DNA from: DASRDS01 sp035652495 | Lineage (GTDB): Bacteria > Gemmatimonadota > Gemmatimonadetes > Gemmatimonadales > Gemmatimonadaceae | NCBI GenBank assembly: GCA_035652495.1 | Contig: DASRDS010000044.1 | Span: 1-30,813 of the forward strand | Length of the DNA stretch: 30,813 nt | Direction of reading: 5' to 3' | In this document: one piece after another, positions 8,872-16,801 of the stretch | Numbering within the stretch: the first letter of the stretch is position 1 | Layout of the letters: the number at the start of each line of letters is the position of its first letter | Program-made: the position numbers and the translations under genes | Notes under the pieces: model-generated | The model's input: only the letters and a program-made list of their open reading frames with translations | The model's database searches: none | What the model was told of the DNA's origin: nothing

Positions 8872-9939
8872 GTGGCAGATGCCGGGCCCTCTGCCAAATC
8901 TCCGCCGCAGACTCCCGTCCCCGGGCGCATCGTGCGTCCGGAGTTCACCGCCTCCGCCGGGGAGTACTTCCGCATCTGGATCGTCAACCTCCTCTTCACG
9001 CTGCTCACGGCCGGCATCTACTCCGCCTGGGCCAAGGTGCGCAAGAAGCGCTACTTCTACGGCAGCACGAAGTTCGACGGCGCGACCTTCGATTATTTCG
9101 CCAGCCCGCGCGCGATCCTGAACGGCCGCATCATCGCGTTCGCGGTGTTCGTGGTGTACGCGATCTCCGGAGATCTCTACCCGCAATCGCACTTCGCTTT
9201 CCTCGCGGTGGGCGGGCTCGCGCTGCCGTGGCTGGTGGTGCGCGCGCTCGGGTTCAACGCGCGCAACTCGGCGTGGCGCGGGGTGCGCTTCGATTTCACG
9301 GCGACGACGCGCCAGGCGATCACGGTCTACATCGGCTATTTCCTGATCGTGGTGCTGACGCTCGGCCTCGCGTACCCGTGGTTCGTCGCACGCCAGAAGG
9401 CGTTCGTGATCGCGAGTCACGCGCTCGGGAAATCGCGCTTCGGCTGCGACATGCCGGCGCGGGCGCTGTATGGCATCTACATCCGGGCAAGCGGGCTGAT
9501 GATGCTCCTCGTCGCGCCGCTGGTCGGCTTGATGACGTTCGCGGTCGCGAAGCTCCCGGTCGCCGAGAATCTCCAATGGCTCAGGGTCGGGTTGCTCCTC
9601 GTGCCGATGTACGCCGCCTACGTCGCGGTCTACGCCTATTCGCAGGCGCGGACGCAGAACCTGATGTGGAACAGCGCGTACGGCCCCGGGTTGCGCTTCT
9701 CGAGCACGCTCTCGGCGGTGCGCCTCGCGCGCATTTACATCGGCAACATCGTCGTCGCGGCGTGCAGCGCGGGGCTCCTCATTCCCTGGGCGGTGGTGCG
9801 GACGATGCGCTACCGGCTCGAGCAGTTCGCCGTCGTGGTCGAGGGCGACCCGGTGCACGAGGCGAGCCCCGCGCTCGCGCGCGTCGGCGCGACGGGCCAG
9901 GAGCTCGGCGACTTCTTCAACCTGGACCTCGGCCTGTGA
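8872..9939 (+). CDS. YjgN family (DUF898) inner-membrane protein
   Basis: The product is 355 residues and starts at GTG 8872, two bases after the 25-codon ORF. After a Pro-rich cytoplasmic N-terminus, the stretch FRIWIVNLLFTLLTAGIYSA followed by WAKVRKKRYFY is the hallmark opening of the YjgN/DUF898 family. About seven hydrophobic segments follow (near residues 25-45, 82-100, 105-125, 145-170, 200-220, 235-255, 285-305). The pattern YPWFVARQKAFVI, with a second related half ending VVRTMRYRLEQFAV, suggests an internal duplication. The biochemical role of the family is unknown. Its stop overlaps the start of the M48 peptidase gene (GTGA). The pairing of a DUF898 protein with an M48 peptidase recurs in Proteobacteria as far as I recall, so the two probably act together in envelope maintenance. 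Confidence 0.9.
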   Translation: MADAGPSAKSPPQTPVPGRIVRPEFTASAGEYFRIWIVNLLFTLLTAGIYSAWAKVRKKRYFYGSTKFDGATFDYFASPRAILNGRIIAFAVFVVYAISGDLYPQSHFAFLAVGGLALPWLVVRALGFNARNSAWRGVRFDFTATTRQAITVYIGYFLIVVLTLGLAYPWFVARQKAFVIASHALGKSRFGCDMPARALYGIYIRASGLMMLLVAPLVGLMTFAVAKLPVAENLQWLRVGLLLVPMYAAYVAVYAYSQARTQNLMWNSAYGPGLRFSSTLSAVRLARIYIGNIVVAACSAGLLIPWAVVRTMRYRLEQFAVVVEGDPVHEASPALARVGATGQELGDFFNLDLGL

Positions 9940-12194
9940 ACATCCTCGCCGCCGACTACTACGACGGCCGCACCTCCGTGCGGCACGCGGTGAGCGCGAT
10001 CGTCGCGCCCGGCAAGCTGAAGGTCGTCGGCCGCGACGTGAACGCGGAGTTCGACCTGCGCCGGGTGCGGCGCTCGCTGCGCGTCGCGAACACGCCGCGC
10101 TGGCTGTACCTCCCCGGCGGCGGCGCGCTCGTCACCGCGGACAACGACGCGGTCGACCGCATGACGCGCAAGCGCCGCTACGACCGGGTGCTGCACCGCT
10201 GGGAGTCGCGTCCCGCGCTGGCCGCGCTCGCCACCGTGGCGGTGATCGCGTCGCTGTGGCTCGGGTTCGACCGCGGCGTGCCGGTGGCGGTGGAGCGCAT
10301 CGCCGAGCGCATCCCGCCGTCTGCGGAGGCGGCGCTGGGCGAGCAGACGCTGCGCAGCCTCGACCAGCGGGTGACCCAGCCTTCGACGCTCTCGCCGGAG
10401 CGCCAGGCGGCGCTGCGCGAGCGCTTCGCCGCGATGACGAAGAGCGCCGGCGACGCGACGCCGTACCGCCTCGAGTTCCGCTCGAGCAAGCTGATCGGCG
10501 CGAACGCCTTCGCGCTGCCCTCGGGCATCATCGTGATGACCGACGAGCTGGTGAAGCTCTCGCGCCGCGACGAGGAGGTGCTCGCGGTCCTCGCGCACGA
10601 GCTCGGCCACGTCCGCCACCGGCACACGATGCGGCGGCTGCTCGAGGCGTCCGCCACGGGGCTCATCATCGCGGCCGTCACCGGCGATGTCGCCTCGGCG
10701 ACCTCGCTCGCGGCCGCCGCGCCGGCGGTGCTGCTCCAGACGCGGTACTCGCGCGACAACGAGCGCGAGGCCGACACGTATTCCATCGAGATGCTGCAGA
10801 AAGCCGGGCTCAGCCCGCGCAACATGGCGACCATCCTCGGGCGCCTCGAAGCCAAGTACGCCGGGCGCCGCCGCGGAGGGCTTCCCGACTTCCTCTCCTC
10901 GCACCCGGCCACGAAGGAGCGCCAGGCGCAGGCGCTCGCCGCGGCTCGCGACGACGAGCCGGCCGAGGACGTCTCCCCGGCGCAGGACGTGTCGCCGGTC
11001 CCCGTCCGAGCACCGCACGGGATCATCGTCGATCCCGTGCAGCGCCAGATCGTCGAGCTCGTCGAGAAGCGCGACTACGAGGCGCTCGAGCGGCTGTTCT
11101 CGGAGCGGCAGGCCGCGTTCGAGCGCGATCCGGCGACGAGCCCCGTGCTCGACAGCTCGTACCGCGCCTTCGGCAAGGTCGACCCGGCGGCCGGGACCGC
11201 GCTCGACGAATGGGTCGCGCGCTACCCGGCCTCGTACGCCGCGCGCGCTAGCCGCGCGACCTTCTTCCTTTTCCTCGGCCTCGACGCCCGGGGCACCGAC
11301 TACTACTCCGACACGTCGGAGGAGAACCTGCGCGACATGCGCATGTGGCTCGAGCAGGCACGCGCCGAGGCCGATCGCTCGCTTACGATGACGCCGAAGC
11401 CCTACGCGAGCCGGCGCACGCTGATGACGATCGCGCGGGTGCTCGGCCGGCGTGCGGACGCGCTCGCTCACTACAGCGCGGCGATCGCGATGGCCCCGGA
11501 GAGCGTCGACACGCGCCTCGATCACATGACGCTCCTCGAGCCGCGCTGGGGCGGCAGCTACGCGGAGATGGAGAAATTCGCCGCCGAATCGCGCGCGCAG
11601 CTCAAGGCCCCGGGCGGCGCCGACCGCCTCGCCGCGCGCGTCGCCGCCTATCGGGCGGGCGACGCCATGCGTGCGAGGGACTTCGCCGCGGCGCTGCGCG
11701 ACTACGATCGGGCGCTCGCGCTCGATCCCGAGACCGGCATGTCGTGCGAGCGGGCCTACGTCCTGGGCGAGCTCAAGCGCGACGACGAGGCGCTCGCCGA
11801 GGCGAAGCGCGTGCTCGCGAAGGCGCCCGACCAGCGCTACTGCCGCGAGCTCGCTCCGCGCGTCGCGTCGCGCGCCACGAACGCGGGCGAGGCGATCGCG
11901 GTGATGAACTTGGTGATCGACGCGGACCCGAAATCGACCTCGGCACTGACCCAGCGCGGCTGGCGCTATCAGCAGCAGAACCGGCTCGATCTCGCCTTCC
12001 CGGACTACCTGGCGGCGGCGAAGCTGGGAGACCCCTGGGCCGAGCTCCAGGCGGGCAAGTGCCTGTGGAACGGCTGGGGGGTCAAGGCCGACCGGGAAGA
12101 AGGCCTCGGCTGGCTGCGCAAGGCCGCCGCGCACGGCAATCCCGACGCAAAAGTGAGCCTCGAGCAGGCCCTCGCGGAGGCCGCGCGCAAGTAA
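9936..12194 (+). CDS. Membrane-anchored M48 family metallopeptidase with TPR/Sel1-like repeats
   Basis: The product is 752 residues. The start is GTG 9936, overlapping the DUF898 stop by four bases; longer in-frame upstream sequence is only a shadow of that gene. A single membrane segment lies near residues 90-107 (ALATVAVIASLWLGF). The peptidase domain follows: zinc motif HELGH at 221-225 with H221 and H225 as ligands and E222 catalytic, and NEREAD at 275-280, where E276 is the likely third ligand. SSHPATKER near 320 is the usual end of the M48 domain. The C-terminal half (about 365-752) is built of helical TPR-like repeats, ending with a Sel1-like unit (AGKCLWNGWGVKADREEGLGW). M48 peptidases of this kind (HtpX/BepA relatives) degrade or process misfolded envelope proteins. 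The repeat half is longer than in most relatives and probably recruits substrates. Confidence 0.93.
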   Translation: MNILAADYYDGRTSVRHAVSAIVAPGKLKVVGRDVNAEFDLRRVRRSLRVANTPRWLYLPGGGALVTADNDAVDRMTRKRRYDRVLHRWESRPALAALATVAVIASLWLGFDRGVPVAVERIAERIPPSAEAALGEQTLRSLDQRVTQPSTLSPERQAALRERFAAMTKSAGDATPYRLEFRSSKLIGANAFALPSGIIVMTDELVKLSRRDEEVLAVLAHELGHVRHRHTMRRLLEASATGLIIAAVTGDVASATSLAAAAPAVLLQTRYSRDNEREADTYSIEMLQKAGLSPRNMATILGRLEAKYAGRRRGGLPDFLSSHPATKERQAQALAAARDDEPAEDVSPAQDVSPVPVRAPHGIIVDPVQRQIVELVEKRDYEALERLFSERQAAFERDPATSPVLDSSYRAFGKVDPAAGTALDEWVARYPASYAARASRATFFLFLGLDARGTDYYSDTSEENLRDMRMWLEQARAEADRSLTMTPKPYASRRTLMTIARVLGRRADALAHYSAAIAMAPESVDTRLDHMTLLEPRWGGSYAEMEKFAAESRAQLKAPGGADRLAARVAAYRAGDAMRARDFAAALRDYDRALALDPETGMSCERAYVLGELKRDDEALAEAKRVLAKAPDQRYCRELAPRVASRATNAGEAIAVMNLVIDADPKSTSALTQRGWRYQQQNRLDLAFPDYLAAAKLGDPWAELQAGKCLWNGWGVKADREEGLGWLRKAAAHGNPDAKVSLEQALAEAARK

Positions 12195-12207
12195 GACGGC
12201 GGTCCGT

Positions 12208-12236
12208 TTGTAACTCCTGCGTCGCAGCCCTATATT
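12208..12236 (+). promoter_or_regulatory. Candidate sigma70 promoter for the split RHS locus
   Basis: TTGTAA (12208-12213) and TATATT (12231-12236) are separated by 17 bases, matching the -35/-10 consensus at 4/6 and 5/6 positions. They lie just after the M48 stop, in the only AT-rich gap nearby. Transcription would start near 12243, giving an untranslated leader of about 160 bases before ATG 12404. The rest of the gap (12237-12389) shows no clear hairpin or ORF. Confidence 0.5.
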
Positions 12237-12403
12237 CGCCGACTTGGTCAGGCGCGCTTGGCCTATGCCGCACGGCGAGTTGGGATTCCAACACTATCAT
12301 TTTCTACAGTTTCGCAAGTCGATCAATCTGCTTAATCTCAGCCCGTTTCGCGCGCGGTATTAAGAGCAAAGGCAGCATCCTCGGCTGCCGGGAGGTAATT
12401 CGC

Positions 12404-15400
12404 ATGGCCAAGAAGCGGGCGTCCATTTTTGATAAGGCGGTCTTTCTCCTCCTCTGTCTCGGTGGTGTCGCGCCGATTCGCGCTTACGCATGGACAATCG
12501 TGGAGCTCGACGTCACTGGAGACTTCGCTGATGCCGCGCTCCGATGCGAGGGCACGGCGATTAACGCGACCGGCGATGTCGGCGGTTATTGCTTGATACC
12601 GGAAAGCACGGGCCTTGCCTATTTCTGGCCCCGTGCATCGGCGCGCGTCAAGCTGAGCGAGATAATGGACCCGGTCACGCAAACGCTCCCAACACGCGTG
12701 CTCGGGGTAAACGACAGCGGGCAGGTCGCGGGAATCGGAACGGGCACTGCCCACGCCGACGCGTTCGTGTGGTCCAACCAATCCGGAGTTCAAGCTCTGC
12801 CGAGCTTCGGTCTTGGCCAAGACCCTTTAACTGCAACTGCGATCAATCGTAGTGGTCAGGTCGCAGGCGGTTACACCATCTCCACTGGCGACCTCGTGCA
12901 TCCGAATCGCGGGTACATCTGGTCCGCTACGTCCGGGGCTGTGGACTTGGGCCAACTGGTACCCCAAAGCGTCAGCGGCGACGCGGATGACCGCAGAGGC
13001 GCGCTTGGCATAAATAATTTCGGACAGGCGGTCGGTCGGGCAGGCGTGGCTGTCGATACCAATACGCGGGAAATCATATTTCACGCGTTTGTGTCGTCCG
13101 GTTCGATGGTGGATATTGGCACGCTCGCGGGCTGGAGGCACAGCACCGCGTATGGTATCAACGACGCTGGTCAGATCGTGGGCCAGGGTTCGAGCTCGGT
13201 AAACGACCATGTCCTCGCGACCGACCCGGACCCCGGCCGCGCCTTCTTGCTTTCAGGCGGAGCCATGCAAGACTTAGGCGCGCTGCCGGGCCAGGACATG
13301 AGCGCCGCATACGGGATAAACAGCGCGGGTCAAGTAGTCGGCACGAGCTTCAACAGCTTTCCGACCGATGCTCGCGCGTTCATGTGGTCGAGCGACTCCG
13401 GAATGACCGATCTGAGCGCCCTGCCGGACGTGACCGCGGCGGGCTGGTCCGTCCTGGTTACGGCGCGCGCCATAAACGACTCGGGGCAGATCGTTGGCTG
13501 GGGCGTGCACAACGGCCTGAACCGCGCGTACCTGCTGTCGCCGTTCGACCTGCCGCCGCCGACGTCGAGCGTACCGGCGAAGACGGCTGGCGCTTGTCCT
13601 TCCAGTGGACAGAGCTCCACGTTCGAGCGCAACAAGCCGAATCCCTGTCCGACTGGAAATCCTGTCAACCCTTTTACGGGTAACAAGTATCAGATCGAAA
13701 CGGATTACGCCGGGGCCGGCGTGTATCCCCTGCGATTCCAGCGTTACTACAACAGCAACACCGGCACCGGGAGTGGCCACATCGGTGTGAATTGGCGCCA
13801 CAGCTTCGATCGCTCGATTGCCGTGTCCGGGACGAGCGTCACGGTCACCCGTCCAGACGGCAAAGGGTTCGTCTTCTCGCAGAATGGCACGGACTGGGTT
13901 GGTCCCGCCGACATCGCGGACCGCCTTGTGCAGACGCCGAGCGGCTGGATCTATACCGTGGCTCCGGACGACGACGTGGAGAGCTATGACACCAACGGCC
14001 GCCTGCTCGCGGTCTCCAACCGCTCCGGCGCGTCCCAAGTCATGGCTTATGACCCGGCTGGCCGTCTTTCTTCAGTGACCGATTCAGTGAGTGGGCGAAG
14101 CCTCCAGTTCACTTTCAGCGCTGCGGGCCAGATCGTGTCGATGACCGATCCTGCTGGTAAGGCATTCACATACAGCTACGACGCGACCGGGAATCTGGTG
14201 CGTGTCACTTATCCGGACGACACGACGGATACGACGGACAATCCGATGCGCACCTACGTCTACAACGAGTCCACGAATACCTCCGGCGTCAGCCTGCCCA
14301 ACACGCTCACCGGCATCGTGGACGAAAACTCGGCACGGTTCGCGACTTACCAATATGGAACAGATGGACGCGTCGCATCCACCGAGCACGGAGGCGCTTC
14401 GAGATATTCCGTTTTGTACTTCGGCCCTGGGCTCTCGGGGGTTATCGATCCTCTGGGTACATTCCGGTTCTACTTCTCGCAGACCATTCTCGATGTGCCG
14501 AAGCATACAGGCGTGAGCCAGCCGTGCGACGGATGCGGCCTTGCCTCGTCGATCAGCTATGACGCCAACGGACATCTCACGTCAGCGACCGACTACAACG
14601 GCGTCGCTTTCAACTACGTTCACGACGCACGCGGACTGGAGACGTCGAGGGTCGAGGCGGTCGGGACGCCGCAGGCGCGCACGATCTCGACACAGTGGCA
14701 TGGCATATTCCGGCTCCCGGTGAAGGTCGCCGAGCCGCTCAAGATCACGACCTATGTGTATAACGGCGACGCAGGGCAGAGTTGCGGCAGCATGCCCGAC
14801 GGTTCACTTGTGCCCGGGGTGCTGTGCTCGAGGACAATCCAGGGGACGTCTGACGCGACCGGAGCCAACGGATTTTCCGCCAGCCCGACAGGGCCGGCTC
14901 GAACCTGGCGCTACACGTACAACCTGAACGGGTCCATGCTCACCATGGATGGCCCGCGCATCGACGTCTCGGACGTCACGACCTACACGTACTACGCCAA
15001 CGACGACCCCGATCCAGGTAAACGCGGCAATATCGCGACGATCACCAATGCCCTAGGCCAGGTGACACGCGTCACCGCGTACAACGCGCATGGGCAGCCC
15101 CTCACGGTGGTCGACCCGAACGGTCTGACAACCCAGCTCACTTACGACGCGCGGCTGCGCATCGCCACGCGCAGCGTTGGTGGAGAAACGACGAGCTATG
15201 GGTACGATGCCGTGGGACAGCTCGTTCGAGTCACGCTAGCCGATGGATCTTTCCTAGCTTACACCTACGATCTGGCTCACCGATTGACCGCCCTGGCCGA
15301 TAACCTCGGAAATCGTATTGTTTATACGCTGGACCCGATGGGCAATCAGGTGAAGCAAGAGCTTTTCGATCCCAGCGGCGCGCTGGTACAGACGCGAAGC

Positions 15401-16801
15401 CGCGTGTTCGACCAGCTCTCGCGGCTCGCGAGCGACATCGGGTCTCAGAACCAGACGATCAATTACGGCTACGACTCCAACGGCAATCGGACCTCGGTGA
15501 CCGATCCGCTGAATCGCCTGAGATCGAACAACTATGACGCGCTCAACCACTTGGTGAGCAGCGTCGATCCGGCCAATGGCACGACATCCTTCGGCTACGA
15601 CGGAGCCGACGAGCTTACTTCAGTGACCGATCCGCGCGGCCTTGTGACGACCTATAGTTACGATGGCCTGGCGAACCTGCTCACTCGGCAATCTCCGGAC
15701 ACCGGGGCTGCGAGCGCAACCTATGACGAGGCCGGAAATCCGCTCACGCGGACCGACGCCAAGGGCCAAGTCACGAGCTATGCCTATGATGCCCTGAATC
15801 GCGTGACCTCGATTAGCTTCGCCGATGGCGCAAAGCAAATCTACACGTACGACCACGGGGCAAACGCGCTAGGACGCCTGACACGCATAGCGGAGCTCGA
15901 CCCGATAGGCAATGTCACGGCTCAACTCGATTACGCGTACGAGCCGCATGGTCGGGTCGCATCGGACACGCGCACACTGAACGGCGTCGCCTATGTACTC
16001 GCGTACGCGTACGATTCGGCCGGGCGGCTCGGCTCTTTGACATATCCGAGCGGGCGTCTGGTCACCTACCAGTACGACCCGGTGGGCCGGGTGAACCAAG
16101 TATCCACCACGCCGCCCAATGGCAGCGCGACGATCGCGGCGAACAATGTCACGTACCAACCGTTCGGACGCGTGAAGAGCTACACCCTGGGGAACGGCCA
16201 GACCTACACGCGCACGTATGACCTCGATGGCCGCATAGACAGCTATACACTGGGTCTTCAGCAGTTTCTGCTGGGCTACGACGCGGCAAACCGCATCAGC
16301 TTCCTATCTGATGCTGCCAATCCGCCCGGAGGCACGAGCTACGGCTATGACGCGCTCGATCGGCTCACCGCCGCGACCCTTCCCAACGTACCGTATGCGT
16401 ACGGGTACGATGCCGTCGGCAACCGCACTTCGAAGACCGTGGGTTCTTCCACCGACACATACTCGTATGACCCCGCGAGCAATCGCATAGCAAGCATTGC
16501 CGCGCAAGCGGGCGCCGTGCGTATCTTCGCGTCGGATCCGAACGGCAGCACGTCCAGCGACGGAGTGAACCAGTACGCATACGACGCGCGCGGGCGCATG
16601 GTGCAGTCGGTCAGTGCACTCGGGGCGACGAGCTACCAGGTTAACGCGCTGGGCCAGCGTGTCCGCAAGTCCAACAGCACCGACGACCGCATCTTCCTCT
16701 ACGACACGCGCGGTCGCCTAATCGGCGAGGCCGATCCAGGCGGCACCGTGAAGCGGGAATACCTGTATTTAAATGACACCCCGCTCGCGGTGATCCAATG
16801 A
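12404..16801 (+). CDS. Exported HAF-repeat/RHS protein, first half of a split RHS polypeptide
   Basis: The product is 1465 residues. ATG 12404 follows GGGAGGT (12390-12396) at a 7-base gap. Residues 1-29 form a Sec signal peptide. About 50-380 carries HAF-type repeats built on GIN-D/S-x-G-Q-V-V-G (INRSGQVAG, INNFGQAVG, INDAGQIVG, INSAGQVVG, INDSGQIVG and others), which probably form a beta-propeller. A Pro/Cys linker leads to an RHS entry domain (GNPVNPFTGNKYQ at ~418, then LRFQRYYNS). From ~460 to the end are YD repeats (YDPAGRLSSVTD, YDALNRVTS and many more). The chain stops at YLYLNDTPLAVIQ, exactly where ordinary RHS proteins continue into the DHLxTPR core segment, which here is in the next gene. 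The stop overlaps that gene's ATG (ATGA), indicating coupled translation of two chains that probably assemble into one RHS shell. Confidence 0.92.
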   Translation: MAKKRASIFDKAVFLLLCLGGVAPIRAYAWTIVELDVTGDFADAALRCEGTAINATGDVGGYCLIPESTGLAYFWPRASARVKLSEIMDPVTQTLPTRVLGVNDSGQVAGIGTGTAHADAFVWSNQSGVQALPSFGLGQDPLTATAINRSGQVAGGYTISTGDLVHPNRGYIWSATSGAVDLGQLVPQSVSGDADDRRGALGINNFGQAVGRAGVAVDTNTREIIFHAFVSSGSMVDIGTLAGWRHSTAYGINDAGQIVGQGSSSVNDHVLATDPDPGRAFLLSGGAMQDLGALPGQDMSAAYGINSAGQVVGTSFNSFPTDARAFMWSSDSGMTDLSALPDVTAAGWSVLVTARAINDSGQIVGWGVHNGLNRAYLLSPFDLPPPTSSVPAKTAGACPSSGQSSTFERNKPNPCPTGNPVNPFTGNKYQIETDYAGAGVYPLRFQRYYNSNTGTGSGHIGVNWRHSFDRSIAVSGTSVTVTRPDGKGFVFSQNGTDWVGPADIADRLVQTPSGWIYTVAPDDDVESYDTNGRLLAVSNRSGASQVMAYDPAGRLSSVTDSVSGRSLQFTFSAAGQIVSMTDPAGKAFTYSYDATGNLVRVTYPDDTTDTTDNPMRTYVYNESTNTSGVSLPNTLTGIVDENSARFATYQYGTDGRVASTEHGGASRYSVLYFGPGLSGVIDPLGTFRFYFSQTILDVPKHTGVSQPCDGCGLASSISYDANGHLTSATDYNGVAFNYVHDARGLETSRVEAVGTPQARTISTQWHGIFRLPVKVAEPLKITTYVYNGDAGQSCGSMPDGSLVPGVLCSRTIQGTSDATGANGFSASPTGPARTWRYTYNLNGSMLTMDGPRIDVSDVTTYTYYANDDPDPGKRGNIATITNALGQVTRVTAYNAHGQPLTVVDPNGLTTQLTYDARLRIATRSVGGETTSYGYDAVGQLVRVTLADGSFLAYTYDLAHRLTALADNLGNRIVYTLDPMGNQVKQELFDPSGALVQTRSRVFDQLSRLASDIGSQNQTINYGYDSNGNRTSVTDPLNRLRSNNYDALNHLVSSVDPANGTTSFGYDGADELTSVTDPRGLVTTYSYDGLANLLTRQSPDTGAASATYDEAGNPLTRTDAKGQVTSYAYDALNRVTSISFADGAKQIYTYDHGANALGRLTRIAELDPIGNVTAQLDYAYEPHGRVASDTRTLNGVAYVLAYAYDSAGRLGSLTYPSGRLVTYQYDPVGRVNQVSTTPPNGSATIAANNVTYQPFGRVKSYTLGNGQTYTRTYDLDGRIDSYTLGLQQFLLGYDAANRISFLSDAANPPGGTSYGYDALDRLTAATLPNVPYAYGYDAVGNRTSKTVGSSTDTYSYDPASNRIASIAAQAGAVRIFASDPNGSTSSDGVNQYAYDARGRMVQSVSALGATSYQVNALGQRVRKSNSTDDRIFLYDTRGRLIGEADPGGTVKREYLYLNDTPLAVIQ
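12560..13540 (+). repeat. HAF-type repeats in the N-terminal domain of the first split RHS gene
   Basis: About seven units of roughly 45-60 codons carry the core G-I-N-x-x-G-Q-V-V-G, followed by a segment rich in AF-x-W/L-S-x-G-x-M-x-D-L-G. Spacing is irregular. HAF repeats are known from secreted bacterial proteins; their function is unknown. Confidence 0.75.

Noticed and set aside
9228..9935. In-frame upstream extension of the M48 peptidase
   Set aside because: It overlaps the DUF898 gene and reads as Arg-rich shadow; GTG 9936 overlapping the stop is the natural start.
11345..12403. Long upstream extension of the HAF/RHS frame
   Set aside because: It overlaps the M48 gene; ATG 12404 has a strong SD and a signal peptide begins there.
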